Positions 8,555 to 18,231 of a stretch of 64,000 nucleotides of DNA are shown here, piece after piece. Numbering within the stretch: position 1 is the first letter of the stretch; every line of letters begins with the position of its first letter. The position numbers and the translations under genes are program-made. The DNA is from CAVXYG01 sp963706835 (GTDB taxonomy: Bacteria > Actinomycetota > Actinomycetes > S36-B12 > GCA-2699445), in contig CAVPOB010000040.1 of assembly GCA_963706835.1 (NCBI GenBank), positions 124,001-188,000 of the forward strand. Direction: 5' to 3'. The notes under the pieces were generated by a model. That model had not been told where the DNA came from. It ran no database searches and saw nothing but the letters and a program-made list of their open reading frames with translations.

Positions 8555-9583
8555 TCAGATGGCGGTCAAGGTGCGGGCGACCTCGATGAGTTCGGGGGGC
8601 GGATCCTTGCGCTTGCCCGCCACCTCGGCGATCGGCACTTCGACGATCGCGTCCTGCTGCAGCCCCACCATCACGCCAGAGTGGCCCTGGTGCACAGCGT
8701 CCACCGCCGCTACACCGAACCGGCTGCCCAGGATCCGATCGGCGGCCGTCGGCGTGCCGCCGCGCTGCACGTGCCCGAGGACCGTCAGACGGGTGTCGTA
8801 CTCGGTCTGCTCCTGCAGCTCCCCGCGCACCATCTCGCCGACCGCTCCGGCCACGATCGAGCCGAAGGCGCCCTTGGGAGGGGCCCAGTCGCTCGTTCCC
8901 GCCTTCGGCACGGCGCCCTCGGCCACCACGACGATGGAGGACTTCACGTTGCCGCGGTGCCGATGACGGATGGCCCCGGCCACGTCGGCCACATCAAACG
9001 GATCCTCGGGAATCAGGATCGCCTCGGCGCCGCCAGCGATCCCTGCGGACAGGGCGATCCAACCGCTGTGCCGCCCCATGACCTCGACCACCATGATCCG
9101 GTTGTGGCTCTCCGCCGTGGTCTGGACCCGGTCGAGGGCCTCGGTGGCGATGGTGACTGCAGTGTTGTAGCCGACCGAGGCATCGGTGCCCACGACGTCG
9201 TTGTCGATCGTCTTCGGCACTCCGACCATGGGCAGCCCCTGCTCACTGAGGGCGCCCGCCGCCCCCAGGGTGCCGTCGCCGCCGATGCAGATGACCGCGT
9301 CCAGGCGACTGCGCCGGAAGACCTCCATGACGCGTTCCACACCGTCGCCATGCTCGTCCGGGTGGTACCGCGCGGTCCCGAGGATCGTGCCGCCCTTGGT
9401 CAGCAGCCCCCGGGTACTGTCGATTCCGAGGTCGACGGTGAGCCCGAGGGACATCCCCTCCCATCCGTTGCGGATGCCGATGACGGTGTGGCCGTAGTGC
9501 CCCTCGGCCCGGCGCACAACCGAGCGGATCACTGCGTTCAGACCTGGACAGTCGCCGCCTCCGGTGAGGACCCCGATGCGCAT
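8555..9583 (-). CDS. pfkA: 6-phosphofructokinase (group III)
   Basis: A 342-residue enzyme that phosphorylates fructose-6-phosphate to fructose-1,6-bisphosphate. Seen: TGGGDCPGLNA at the N-terminus, the phosphate loop GGDGT (101-105), PKTIDND (123-129) with the catalytic Asp, and the MGRHSGWIAL substrate segment. Gly at the fourth position of GGDGT indicates ATP rather than pyrophosphate use, while Lys in PKTIDND is shared with the pyrophosphate-using branch; this combination is typical of actinobacterial group III enzymes. It is divergent from sbcD across the 540-bp repeat-bearing gap. Confidence 0.93.
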   Translation of the reverse strand: MRIGVLTGGGDCPGLNAVIRSVVRRAEGHYGHTVIGIRNGWEGMSLGLTVDLGIDSTRGLLTKGGTILGTARYHPDEHGDGVERVMEVFRRSRLDAVICIGGDGTLGAAGALSEQGLPMVGVPKTIDNDVVGTDASVGYNTAVTIATEALDRVQTTAESHNRIMVVEVMGRHSGWIALSAGIAGGAEAILIPEDPFDVADVAGAIRHRHRGNVKSSIVVVAEGAVPKAGTSDWAPPKGAFGSIVAGAVGEMVRGELQEQTEYDTRLTVLGHVQRGGTPTAADRILGSRFGVAAVDAVHQGHSGVMVGLQQDAIVEVPIAEVAGKRKDPPPELIEVARTLTAI

Positions 9584-9770
9584 GGCACGACGCTAGCCGG
9601 TGGTTGCGCCGGACGCACCAGCACAGCGCGGATGCCCGCAATCCCCTGCTGCAGTCGGAGCTACCGGGTCGCCGCCGTCGGGTGCGGTGGGCTCATGTAT
9701 CGGCGGATGAGCGAGCGGGCGGGCCCTAGTCTCGTCCCTGCAGTCCGGAGGGTTGAGGTACCGGGGCCTC

Positions 9771-9788
9771 AGCCCGCTGTGGCGGGCT
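9771..9788. repeat. Small hairpin beside repeat cluster A
   Basis: AGCCCGC/GCGGGCT form a 7-bp stem with a 4-nt loop, just before the first 63-bp unit. It may be part of the same element. Confidence 0.3.
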
Positions 9789-9794
9789 GACGTC

Positions 9795-10019
9795 TGCACC
9801 CGGTTCGGGGGTTTGCACCCGAACCGGGGGCGGGACGTCCGGTATGCGGGGCATGGCTGCACCCGGTTCGGGGGTTTGCACCCGAACCGGGTGCGGGATC
9901 GGTCCATTCGGGCCGCTGAGCCCCCTTCTCGGGTGCAAACCCCCATGCCGGGTGCGCGGTTGCCGCCCCAGAGGCGCTCTGAGCCCCCATACCAGGTGCA
10001 AACCCCCGCAACGGGTGCA
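9795..10019. repeat. Repeat cluster A: two direct plus two inverted 63-bp units
   Basis: Four copies of a unit spaced exactly 63 bp apart within each pair (anchors at 9795 and 9858 forward; 9956 and 10019 reverse). Each unit reads TGCACCCG-N4-GGGGG, TTT, then GCACCCG-N4-GGGG; the N4 cores vary (GTTC/AACC twice, GCAT/AGAA, TTGC/GTAT). In the second unit the half-sites form a perfect 14-bp hairpin, GCACCCGGTTCGGG with CCCGAACCGGGTGC. The cluster fills most of the divergent pfkA-sbcD gap (9584-10123), where no gene is seen. The same architecture recurs at 31756 and 38507. Confidence 0.85.
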
Positions 10020-10123
10020 CAGTCGCTCCCCGGCCAGCGTTCCCGGCGTGTGCAGCCGAACTGTGTCGGAGGTCGCACGTACCTTCGCCGTGTAGACGAC
10101 CTGCACCGGCACTTGGGGGGCCC

Positions 10124-11320
10124 ATGCGACTGCTGCACACATCCGACTGGCATCTCGGCGTCTCGCTGGAGGGCATGTCCATGCTCGAGCACCAGCGCGC
10201 GGCACTGGCCTACCTGGCGGACCTCGTGCAGCGCGAGGATGTCGATGCGGTGCTCATCAGCGGCGACATCTATGACCGCGCGCTGCCCGCAGTGGAGGCG
10301 GTCACCCTCTTCGAGGACGCGCTGGTGTCCCTGGCCCGCCACTGCACCGTGGTGGTGACATCCGGCAACCACGACTCTGCCGTCCGGCTGGGGTTCGGAT
10401 CGCGGCTGTACGGCGACCGGGTGCATCTTCGGACATCGCTGGATCGGATCGCCGACCCCGTCGTGCTGGAGGACGAGTACGGCCCCGTCCACATCTACGG
10501 CCTGCCCTACCTCGAGCCGGACCTCACCCGTCACAAACTGGCGGCCGAGCCGGTGGCGCGGTCGCACGAAGCGGTGCTGGGGGCGGCGATGGACCTCGTA
10601 CGCGCCGACCTGGAAGGTCGGTGCGCCGACCTGGAAGGTCGGTGCGCGGACCGGGTGCGAGCGCGTTCGGTCGTCATGGCCCACGCCTTCATCGTGGGTT
10701 CGACCGGGGATGACCCTGAGCGCAGCAGCAGCGAGCGCGACATCCGGGTCGGCAACGTGGACTCGGCCCCCGCCAGCGTCTTCCGCGGCATCGACTACAC
10801 CGCGCTGGGGCACCTGCACGGCCCGCAGCAGCCGGCCTCACCCGGGCCCGGCATCGTCCGCTACTCCGGCTCCCCGCTGCGCTACAGCTTCTCCGAGGCC
10901 CGCCACCGTAAGTCCATCACCCTGGTGGACCTGGGGCCGGACGGCGTGAAGTCGGTGTCCACGGTGCCGGTTCCACAGCCCCGAGCCATGGCGGAGCTGA
11001 CCGGTACGCTGGCAGATCTCCTCGACCACGAGGGCCACGCCGAGCACGTCGACTCCTGGCTCAAGATCACGGTCACCGATCCGGTGCGACCCGAGAACAT
11101 GCATGCCCGGCTCCGGGAACGCTACCCGCACCTCATCACGTCGTATCACCGCAGTACGGGGATCCCCGGCGGCATCGCGGCGATCCCCGAGGCTGCCGAC
11201 CCGATGGATGTCGTGGTGCAGTTCCTGGCGGCCACGCTCGGCGACGAGCCCTCGGACAGCCAAACCGAGACCGTTCGCGGACACTTCGAAGCGCTGCTGC
11301 GCGAGGGGCGGTCCGCCTGA
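10124..11320 (+). CDS. sbcD: Exonuclease SbcCD subunit D
   Basis: A 398-residue Mre11-family metallophosphoesterase, the nuclease half of the SbcCD complex that opens hairpins and protein-blocked DNA ends. The metal-binding motifs are all present: SDWHLG near the start, GDIYD (about residue 47), GNHDS (about 84) and GHLHG (about 229). A 21-bp sequence is duplicated in tandem in frame at about 10606-10647, giving ADLEGRC twice. The stop overlaps the sbcC start as TGATG, so the subunits are coupled. Confidence 0.93.
   Translation: MRLLHTSDWHLGVSLEGMSMLEHQRAALAYLADLVQREDVDAVLISGDIYDRALPAVEAVTLFEDALVSLARHCTVVVTSGNHDSAVRLGFGSRLYGDRVHLRTSLDRIADPVVLEDEYGPVHIYGLPYLEPDLTRHKLAAEPVARSHEAVLGAAMDLVRADLEGRCADLEGRCADRVRARSVVMAHAFIVGSTGDDPERSSSERDIRVGNVDSAPASVFRGIDYTALGHLHGPQQPASPGPGIVRYSGSPLRYSFSEARHRKSITLVDLGPDGVKSVSTVPVPQPRAMAELTGTLADLLDHEGHAEHVDSWLKITVTDPVRPENMHARLRERYPHLITSYHRSTGIPGGIAAIPEAADPMDVVVQFLAATLGDEPSDSQTETVRGHFEALLREGRSA
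10606..10647 (+). repeat. In-frame 21-bp tandem duplication inside sbcD
   Basis: Two exact 21-bp copies encode ADLEGRC twice. Each copy contains the small palindrome CCGACCTGGAAGGTCGG. The reading frame is kept, so it looks like a recent slippage product in a loop of the protein. Confidence 0.8.
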
Positions 11321-14308
11321 TGAAGATTCATACGCTCACCTTCTGCGCGATGGGACCGTTCGCGCAGGAGCAGCACATCGACTTCGACATGCTCGGCGAA
11401 GCCGGCATGTTCCTGCTCGAGGGCCCGACGGGAGTCGGCAAGTCGACCATCATCGACGCGATCGTCTTCGCCCTCTACGGGTCGGTGGCCGGCAGCGACG
11501 CCGACAACTCCCGTCTCGTCAGCGACTTCCGCGACCAGAACGACGAGCCGTTCGTGGAGATGGTCTTCTCGACCGCGCAGGGCACGTTCCGCGTGCGGCG
11601 CTCACCGGCGCACCTGCGGCCCCGCAGCCGCGGCACGGGTGATCCGGTCGAGCAGAAGGCCACCGCACGGCTGCAGCGACTGACCGGACCGTCCGACGCG
11701 GCCGGGGAAGCGCTGGCGGCTCGCCCGCAGGACGTCGCCGCAGAGGTGTACCGGGCGGTCGGGTTGAACCGGGAGCAGTTCCTCCGCACCATCGTGCTTC
11801 CGCAAGGCGAGTTCGCGAACTTTCTGCGAGCGGGTAGCAAGGATCGGCTGCCCCTCTTGCAGCGGATCTTCCGCACGCACCTCTACCAGGACCTGCAGCA
11901 ACGGTTGAAGGATGCCGGCAAGCAGGCAAGGCAGTTGCGGCAGCAGGCGACCACCGGCGTCACCGGCGCGCTGGAGCAGTTTCGCGGCGCCCTCGGCGGG
12001 GATGCCGCCGCGGTCCTCGCCGATGTAGACGGAGAGCTCGCCGACGGCAACTCTGCGTTGCGCCGTGGCGCGCGAGGTGGACACGCTGGAGGCTGCGGCC
12101 GAGCGCGCGCGCCTGCAGACGGCGAAGGCCGCCGATGCCGCAGAGCGTGCGCATGCAGCGCTGGTGGACACCGACCGGCGGATCGGCCTGCGCGACACCC
12201 TGACCGACGCACTGCGCCGCCGAGACACACTTGCCGCTCAGGAGCCGCACGTGCACCGCAGCCGGACCGCCCTGAAGGCCGACGACCGGGCAGGGCGGGT
12301 CGCAGACCTCCTGGAGCAGACGGACAAGGCGCAGCGGTCCTACCAGGAGGCCGCCGCGGTGCTCGATCGCGCCCGGGCCGGCGCGCCCGCCGACCTCGCG
12401 GACCAGCCGACTGCACGGCTGCGCGCCGAACAGCGGGATATCGGGACCACCATCGGCGGCCTGCAGTCGGTGATCGGCGAGGAGACCACGATGCCCGGCA
12501 AACAGCGGGAGCTCTCGAATGTCCGGGATCGGGCAGCCACCGCTGGGACCGAATGCACGCGACTCCGAGAGCGGCTCGACGAGATCCCGCAGGAGCGAGC
12601 CGCCGCCGAGCGTGCACTGGAGGCGCTCACGCGAACGGCGAATGCCCTGCCGACGTTGAAGGCCGAGTCCACCGCACTCGCCGAGCGCGCGCAGGCCGCT
12701 CAGCAACTGCCCGCGGTGGTCCAGCAGGAGGCGGCACTGCGCGGCCTGGCCGAGCGGCAGTTGGCGGTGTTGGAGGCAGCAGCAGCCGCTGAGGCGCTCT
12801 GCACCGCCCGGTATCGCGCCAGCATCGCAGCGATCCTCGGCATGGCCCTGCAGCCCGGCGAATCCTGCCCGGCCTGCGGTTCGCTGGACCATCCCCATCC
12901 GGCTGCCCCCGGCGCCGACCATGTCACTGCCGACGACGTGGACGCCGCCGCCCAACGCACTGCGGCTGCCCGGTCGGACCTCGACCGCAGCAAGACCGAG
13001 CTCGGCGACCAGCAGCAGCGGGTCCGGGAACTGGTCCGGCAGGCCGCCGGACTGACCGCCGATCAGGCGCCCGAGGCCGTGGCCGCCATGGCGTCGCGGG
13101 TGGCCGAGGCCGAGTCCGCCCGCATTGAGGCGGACAGAACAAAGGAGCACCTCGTCGCCCTGAACGATGAGTCCCAGCAAGTGGCCGAGCAACTGACCAC
13201 CGCGATAGGCCTGCGCGCTGAACTGACCGAGCGGGCGGCAGCACTCGCCACCGAACTCGACGGCGTCGTCTCGCGCGTGGTCGATGCCCGCGGCAGCCAC
13301 GGGTCTGTTCGCGAGCGGGCCGAGGCGCTCGGGAGACGAGATGCCCAGATCGAGCGGTTGCTCCTGGCCCATCAGCAGCACGGCGTTGCCGAGCAGGCAC
13401 TGACGGACGCCGCGGCAGCCTCGGCGGCGGCGCTGGAGCGGGAGGCCTTCGCCGACGCCGACCAGGCCATCGCTGCCCGCCTGACCGACGCCCAACGGCA
13501 GGCCGCGCAGCAACTCGTCGCCGACCACCAGCAGGAGAGCATCACGGTTGCCGGCATCCTGCAGCGACCGGAACTCCAGGGCGTGGACACGCAGGAGGTC
13601 ATCGACCGGGGACCTGCGCTGCGCGCGAAGGACGAAGCCGATCGCGCCCTGGAGGCGGCCCGGACATGCAGCGCGGAGGCATCCCAGACCGCTCGTCTGG
13701 CAGCCGACCACGCTCGGGCGATCGAGGCTGCCGCCGAGCACCGCGACGCGGTGGTCGCGCGCACCGAGACCGACATCCTGCTGGCCCGGGTCGCGGAGGG
13801 CACCAACGCGCTGCGCATCGATCTGGCCACATTCGTCCTGGTGCACCGATTCCGCAGCGTCATCGAAGCCGCGAACCACCACCTGGTGCAGATGTCCAAC
13901 GGACGCCTGCTGCTGGAGGCATTCGAAGATGTGGAACGTCGCAACGAGCGAGCAGGGCTGGGAATCCGGGTTCGAGATCTGCACACCGAGTCGGTCCGCA
14001 GCGCCAAGAGCCTGTCGGGCGGCGAAACCTTCTACGCGTCCCTCTCCCTGGCCCTGGGGCTGGCCGAGATCGTCACCGCTGAGAGCGGCGGCGTGGAGTT
14101 GGACACGCTCTTCGTCGACGAGGGCTTCGGCTCCCTGGACCCCGACACCCTCGACAGCGTGATGGGTGTTCTGGATGGACTGCAGCGCAACGGCAGGGTC
14201 CTCGGGCTGGTGAGCCATGTGACGGAGATGAAGGAGCGCATCGCCGAGCGCGTCGAGGTGCGCCGCGTGCACCAGACCGGGGCGAGCACGCTGCGGGTCG
14301 TCGCCTAG
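11320..14308 (+). CDS. sbcC: Exonuclease SbcCD subunit C, frameshifted
   Basis: An SMC/Rad50-type ATPase of about 995 residues once both frames are joined, normal for the family. Frame 1 carries Walker A GPTGVGKST (35-43) and the Q-loop region; the second frame carries coiled coil, the zinc hook CPACG (about 12870), a second coil, the signature KSLSGGE and the Walker B region LFVDEGFGSLD. The frame changes between 12029 and about 12070; the sequence reads as though one TG was lost from CGTGTGGCG. As written, the protein would stop after 490 residues and lose the second half of its ATPase. Either an assembly indel or a real inactivation of SbcCD. Confidence 0.85.
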
Positions 14309-14316
14309 GGGGCCTG

Positions 14317-15480
14317 CTACCTGCGGACCCCGAGGCGATCCAGATCCCGCCGCTGCCCCACCGAGCGGGTGATGAGCGGGCCCGCGATCGCCATGATCAG
14401 CACGTAGGTGGCGGCGAAGGGTCCGATCTCTGTCAGCCCGGCGGCAACCGCGAGCCCGGCGATGACGATGGAGAACTCCCCCCGGGCGATGAGCGCCGTA
14501 CCAGCACGCCACCGGCCGCGCGCGCCCACCCCGTCCCGGTTCGCCGCGAACCAACCGGTGCCCACCTTGGTCACGGCAGTCACCGCGGCCAGGGCCAGCA
14601 CTCCGGGCAGAACCGCGGGGATCTCCGTGGGGTCGGTGTTGTAGCCGAACGACAGGAAGAACGCCGCGGCGAACAGGTTGCGCAGGGGCTCGAGCACCCG
14701 CCGCGCGCTGTCGGCGGTTTCGCCGGGGATCGCCAGACCCACCAGGAAAGCCCCGACTGCCGAGGAGACGCCGACGTACTCGGCCGCCCCGCCCACCACC
14801 AGGGTCAGGCCGAGGACGCGCAGCATGACCTGTTCATCGGAATCGTGCGTCAGCAACCGCTCCAGCGCCGGCCCCGCCCACCGGGACAGCACGATGACAC
14901 CGATCACGCAGGCCAATCCGACCACGGTGCCGATGAGCCCGGCCGCGAGCGCGCTACCGGCCAGCAGGACCGCCAGCAGGGGCAGGTAGCCGGCCATCGC
15001 CACATCCTCCAGCACCAGGATCGACAGCACGGACGGCGTCTCCCGATACCCGAGGCGGCCCAGATCGGACAGGGTGCGGGCGATGATGCCGGAGGAGGAG
15101 ATCCAGGTGATGCCGGCCATGGCCACGATCCCTGCAACGGGCAAACCCATGGCGAAACCGGCGATCGCTCCCGGAGTCGCATTCAGCACCAGATCCACCA
15201 GCCCGCTGGGGGTGTGGCGGCGCAGCGAATCGGTGAACTCGGCCGAGGAGAACTCCAGCCCGAGCGCGAGCAGCAGCAGGGCGACGCCGATGTTGGCCGC
15301 GGCGTCAAGGAACGGGGCGGCTGCCGGGGCCGGGAGGAGCCCGCCGTCGCCGACAAACAGACCGGCCAACAGGAACAGCGGAACCGCGGACAGGCCGATC
15401 CGCCAGGCCACGGCTCCCGCGGCCCCCAGCAGGAGCAGGAGAGCCCCGAGCTCGATCAGGAAGGCAGGGTCACCCTTCAT
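14317..15480 (-). CDS. khtU: CPA2 cation:proton antiporter (KhtU-like)
   Basis: A 387-residue integral membrane protein with about 11-12 hydrophobic segments covering the whole length, of the CPA2/KefB family. The conserved GLEFSSAEF segment follows membrane span 3, and ARGEFSIVIAGLAVAAGL near the C-terminus is a family signature. There is no cytoplasmic RCK domain; instead the gene 12 nt upstream encodes a separate TrkA-C protein, the KhtT-KhtU arrangement of a K+/H+ antiporter. Convergent with sbcC, 8 nt away. Ion specificity is inferred. Confidence 0.85.
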   Translation of the reverse strand: MKGDPAFLIELGALLLLLGAAGAVAWRIGLSAVPLFLLAGLFVGDGGLLPAPAAAPFLDAAANIGVALLLLALGLEFSSAEFTDSLRRHTPSGLVDLVLNATPGAIAGFAMGLPVAGIVAMAGITWISSSGIIARTLSDLGRLGYRETPSVLSILVLEDVAMAGYLPLLAVLLAGSALAAGLIGTVVGLACVIGVIVLSRWAGPALERLLTHDSDEQVMLRVLGLTLVVGGAAEYVGVSSAVGAFLVGLAIPGETADSARRVLEPLRNLFAAAFFLSFGYNTDPTEIPAVLPGVLALAAVTAVTKVGTGWFAANRDGVGARGRWRAGTALIARGEFSIVIAGLAVAAGLTEIGPFAATYVLIMAIAGPLITRSVGQRRDLDRLGVRR

Positions 15481-15492
15481 CGTCGTGCTCGA

Positions 15493-15981
15493 TCACGGAT
15501 CGAGGGTACCCAGGATCCTGCGGACACCTGCGATACCCGACTCGGTACCGATCGCCACCAGCACATCGCCGCCGCGCAGCTGCTGCGCCGGCCCCGGTGA
15601 GGCGACGACCTCGTCTCGGCGCACCAGGGCGACGATCGACGCGCCGGTTGTGGTGCGAGCCCTCGTCTCCCCCAACGTCCGGCCGTCGAAATGGCTGCCC
15701 GACTCGACCTCGATCTGCGCGGCGACCAGGCCCGGCACCTCTCGCGTGAGGTCCGCGAAGCGCTCCGCGATGCGCGGCGCGCCCAGGAGTTCGGCGAGCG
15801 TGTCGGCCTCCTCCCGTGTGAGGGTGGCGACCTCGGTGCAGACATCCGGATCATCGACGTCGTACACCACGAGGTCGACCTTGCCCTCGCGATGGGCCAC
15901 CAGGCCCAGGTGCCGCTGTGAGGCGGTGACGAACTCGTATCGGATACCGACACCAGGCAGCAGAGTCTCGTTCACATCCAC
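15493..15981 (-). CDS. khtT: TrkA-C domain regulatory subunit (KhtT-like)
   Basis: A 162-residue cytoplasmic protein. The opening VDVNETLLPGVGIRYEF is characteristic of KhtT-type proteins, and the C-terminal half (GGDVLVAIGTESGIAGVRRIL) is an RCK-C/TrkA-C domain that binds nucleotide ligands and gates the partner antiporter. The GTG start at 15981 has AGGA 7 nt upstream; longer readings run into the tmRNA gene and were rejected. It lies directly upstream of the antiporter and is surely co-transcribed with it. Confidence 0.85.
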   Translation of the reverse strand: MDVNETLLPGVGIRYEFVTASQRHLGLVAHREGKVDLVVYDVDDPDVCTEVATLTREEADTLAELLGAPRIAERFADLTREVPGLVAAQIEVESGSHFDGRTLGETRARTTTGASIVALVRRDEVVASPGPAQQLRGGDVLVAIGTESGIAGVRRILGTLDP

Positions 15982-16068
15982 GGACCCATCCTGGCAGCAG
16001 TGCGACGGCGCGGTCACCTGGCACACGTCCCGAAGGCCGGCCGCCTCCGCATCAGGCGTTGAACGCAG

Positions 16069-16100
16069 CGACGGGGCCCCATCGGTACAGGGCCCCGTCG
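16069..16100 (-). terminator. Terminator of the tmRNA gene
   Basis: CGACGGGGCCC (16069-16079) pairs with GGGCCCCGTCG (16090-16100): a perfect 11-bp stem with a 10-nt loop, placed 3 nt past the encoded CCA end of the tmRNA. Confidence 0.75.
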
Positions 16101-16103
16101 GCG

Positions 16104-16474
16104 TGGTGGAGGTGGCGGGAATCGAACCCGCGTCCACTGGTGCAGATTCGGGACTTCTCCGGGCGCAGCCACGCTATCGGGCTCTCGACCGCCGCGCTTC
16201 GTGTGGCACTGCGCGATCATCCGGTCCAGTTACTGTGCGGAGTCCCTCACGCCCCCGTAACCGGGGCGATCAGCAAGTCTTCTTCACGACGCCGACATCT
16301 TGCGCGAAGACAACGCAAGGTCGACGGACTTCTACGCTCGCTCAGGCGGCGAGAGCGAAGTCAGTGCGCTCAGATTTGGCACTTATTGGTTTCCACGGAT
16401 GGTTCACGAGATCGCCGTGGATCCTCGGCCCGCTTCTCCCGTCTCGACAGCCAATGTCGAAACCTGTCACCCCC
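16104..16474 (-). ncRNA. ssrA: Transfer-messenger RNA (tmRNA)
   Basis: A 371-nt one-piece tmRNA. The 5' end GGGGGTG pairs with CACCTCC (one G-U) just before A and the encoded CCA, forming the 7-bp acceptor stem. The tRNA-like T arm GCGGGTTCGATTCCCGC and the 5' segment GGTTTCGACA are canonical. The tag reading frame starts at GCC 16380 after AATAAGT and encodes AKSERTDFALAA, ending at TGA 16342-16344. With SmpB (encoded at 19712) it rescues stalled ribosomes and tags proteins for proteolysis. The ALAA end is the standard degradation signal. Confidence 0.97.
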
Positions 16475-16616
16475 TGTGTAGTTGTGCTCTGACCATACGT
16501 CCCAAGTCCGACACATGCCAGCGACTGGTGCAACACGCAGCCGCGGCGGTCTATTCCGGTCCGCAGTGGGCCGATCGCGGGCGCCGCGGAAGAGCTCAGG
16601 CGCCTCGTCGGTTGGA

Positions 16617-18227
16617 TCAGGCCCTCGCGTTGAGCCGCGCGTAGGTCCCTTTCAACGTGCCGTAGAGCCGCCGGTACTCCCCGTAAAGCCGCTGGTACTC
16701 GGCCCGATCCGTGTCCTCGGGCAGGAATGTCCGATCCACCACCACATCGCCGCCGGCCTTCGCCAGGGGCACTTCCCCAAGGCATACCTGCGCCCACCGC
16801 GCCACGCCCCGCAGCTGAGCGTTGCGCGGATCGGCGACTCGCTCGACGCGGCAATCGAGCACTCCGGCGATGATCTGTGCCCACAGGTCCGACTGGGCGC
16901 CGCCGCCGAGGAGGCGTACGACGGCGACCTCCCGCCCCAGGAACCGCTGGTAGGAGTCGAGCAACCACCGGGCGTTGAATGCCACCCCCTCGAGCACCGA
17001 CCGGACCATGGTGGCGCGATCGGTGCGGAAACTGACGTTGAGCCAAGCCCCCCGGATCCGCTTGTCCTCCACCGGCGAGCGCTCCCCATTGAGCCATGGG
17101 GCGAAGAGCACGCCTTCGCAGCCGGGGGGCGCCGCAGCCGCCAGCGACAGCAGCGCCTCGTAGGTCGGGGAGAGCCCCGGGGGTGCGGCGCCCTCGGCTC
17201 CGATGCCGCTGCCCCCGCCCACGAGTCCGTCGTCAGGGGCGATGATCTGCTCGCGCAGCCACTGCAGACAGGCCCCCGCCGAGTCCATGTTGTTCACCAC
17301 GACGTGGTGGAGTGGATCCAGGCCCGGAACGGATGCGATCTGGGCGATGATGTTCGTCTTCTTGAAGGGGACGCGGGCGCTCAACCATGCCGTGGTGGAG
17401 ATGGCCAGATGAGTCTGGAACGGAGCCACCGCCCCCGACCCGAGCACCGCGGCATGCAGGTCCGGGATGCCCGTGATCACCGGCACGCCAGAGCGGACCC
17501 CCAACCACTGTGCCGCCTCAGGCAGCAGCGGCCCGGCCACCGACCCGGTCGGCACCAACTTCGGCAGCAGGGCAGGGTCGCGCCGCGCCCTGCGGACGAG
17601 TTCCGGCACGTAGCCGAGCTCGGCGCCGATGCGGTTGTCGGTCAGCCAGGACAGGATCATCGAGGCCGGCGTCGCCACGGCCCGGCCGGTGCAGCGGAAG
17701 GCCATGTAGTCCACGGGCTCCAGCAGCACCGAGGTGCGCCGACCGATGTCGGCCAGTTCCTCGCGCAGCAAGAGCGCGTGCCCCGTCGGGTCGGTGCCCT
17801 CCGGCGACGGCCCGCCCCCGGTGAGGCGGAGCCACGGCAGCGCCTTGCCCAGGTGGTAGCCGCCAATACTGGGGAACCCGCCGACAACCCGGCGCGAGTA
17901 CCGCGCGGCCCGGGCATCGGCCCACAGCAGGACCGGCCCGCTCGGCCGCCCATCGGGCCCCACGGGCACGGTGGACCCCCACTGACCCGTGATCGCCACA
18001 GCGTGCAGGGCGCCCGGGTCCACGGCGTCGCAGGCCAGCAACTCCGCCATGGCCTCGGCGAGCCGCTCCTCCCACTCCTGCGGATCCTGGGTGGCGCGAC
18101 CGTCGCTGCCGATGTCGACCGCCACCCCGCGCAGGGCCATCGCCAGCAACTCGCCCTGCAGCGACACGCAGCCGACCTTCGGCCCGCCGTTGCCGAAGTC
18201 GAGCGCGAGGATCCACGGCTGGCTCAC
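16617..18227 (-). CDS. FGGY-family carbohydrate kinase (xylulokinase-like)
   Basis: A 536-residue sugar kinase with the two actin-like domains of the FGGY family: an N-terminal ALDFGNGGPKVG phosphate loop, AITGQWGSTVPV, the catalytic Asp in TGIPDLHAAVLGSG, and the C-terminal LLGGGAQSDLWAQIIAGVL adenosine motif. The substrate is unknown. The GTG start lies 4 nt after the stop of the PLP-enzyme gene, with AGGA upstream inside that gene, so the pair is tightly coupled; no sugar transporter or isomerase is near. Confidence 0.85.
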   Translation of the reverse strand: MSQPWILALDFGNGGPKVGCVSLQGELLAMALRGVAVDIGSDGRATQDPQEWEERLAEAMAELLACDAVDPGALHAVAITGQWGSTVPVGPDGRPSGPVLLWADARAARYSRRVVGGFPSIGGYHLGKALPWLRLTGGGPSPEGTDPTGHALLLREELADIGRRTSVLLEPVDYMAFRCTGRAVATPASMILSWLTDNRIGAELGYVPELVRRARRDPALLPKLVPTGSVAGPLLPEAAQWLGVRSGVPVITGIPDLHAAVLGSGAVAPFQTHLAISTTAWLSARVPFKKTNIIAQIASVPGLDPLHHVVVNNMDSAGACLQWLREQIIAPDDGLVGGGSGIGAEGAAPPGLSPTYEALLSLAAAAPPGCEGVLFAPWLNGERSPVEDKRIRGAWLNVSFRTDRATMVRSVLEGVAFNARWLLDSYQRFLGREVAVVRLLGGGAQSDLWAQIIAGVLDCRVERVADPRNAQLRGVARWAQVCLGEVPLAKAGGDVVVDRTFLPEDTDRAEYQRLYGEYRRLYGTLKGTYARLNARA

Positions 18228-18231
18228 TCGG

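Noticed and set aside
9795..10019. CRISPR array
   Set aside because: Repeats occur as forward and inverted pairs, the spacers are themselves conserved between clusters, and no cas gene is present.
9753..10205. Protein with repeats such as CTRFGGLHP or GFAPG encoded through the clusters
   Set aside because: Frames stay open because the period is a multiple of three and GC is high. The peptide differs by frame and cluster, inverted units break it, and no RBS or conserved start exists.
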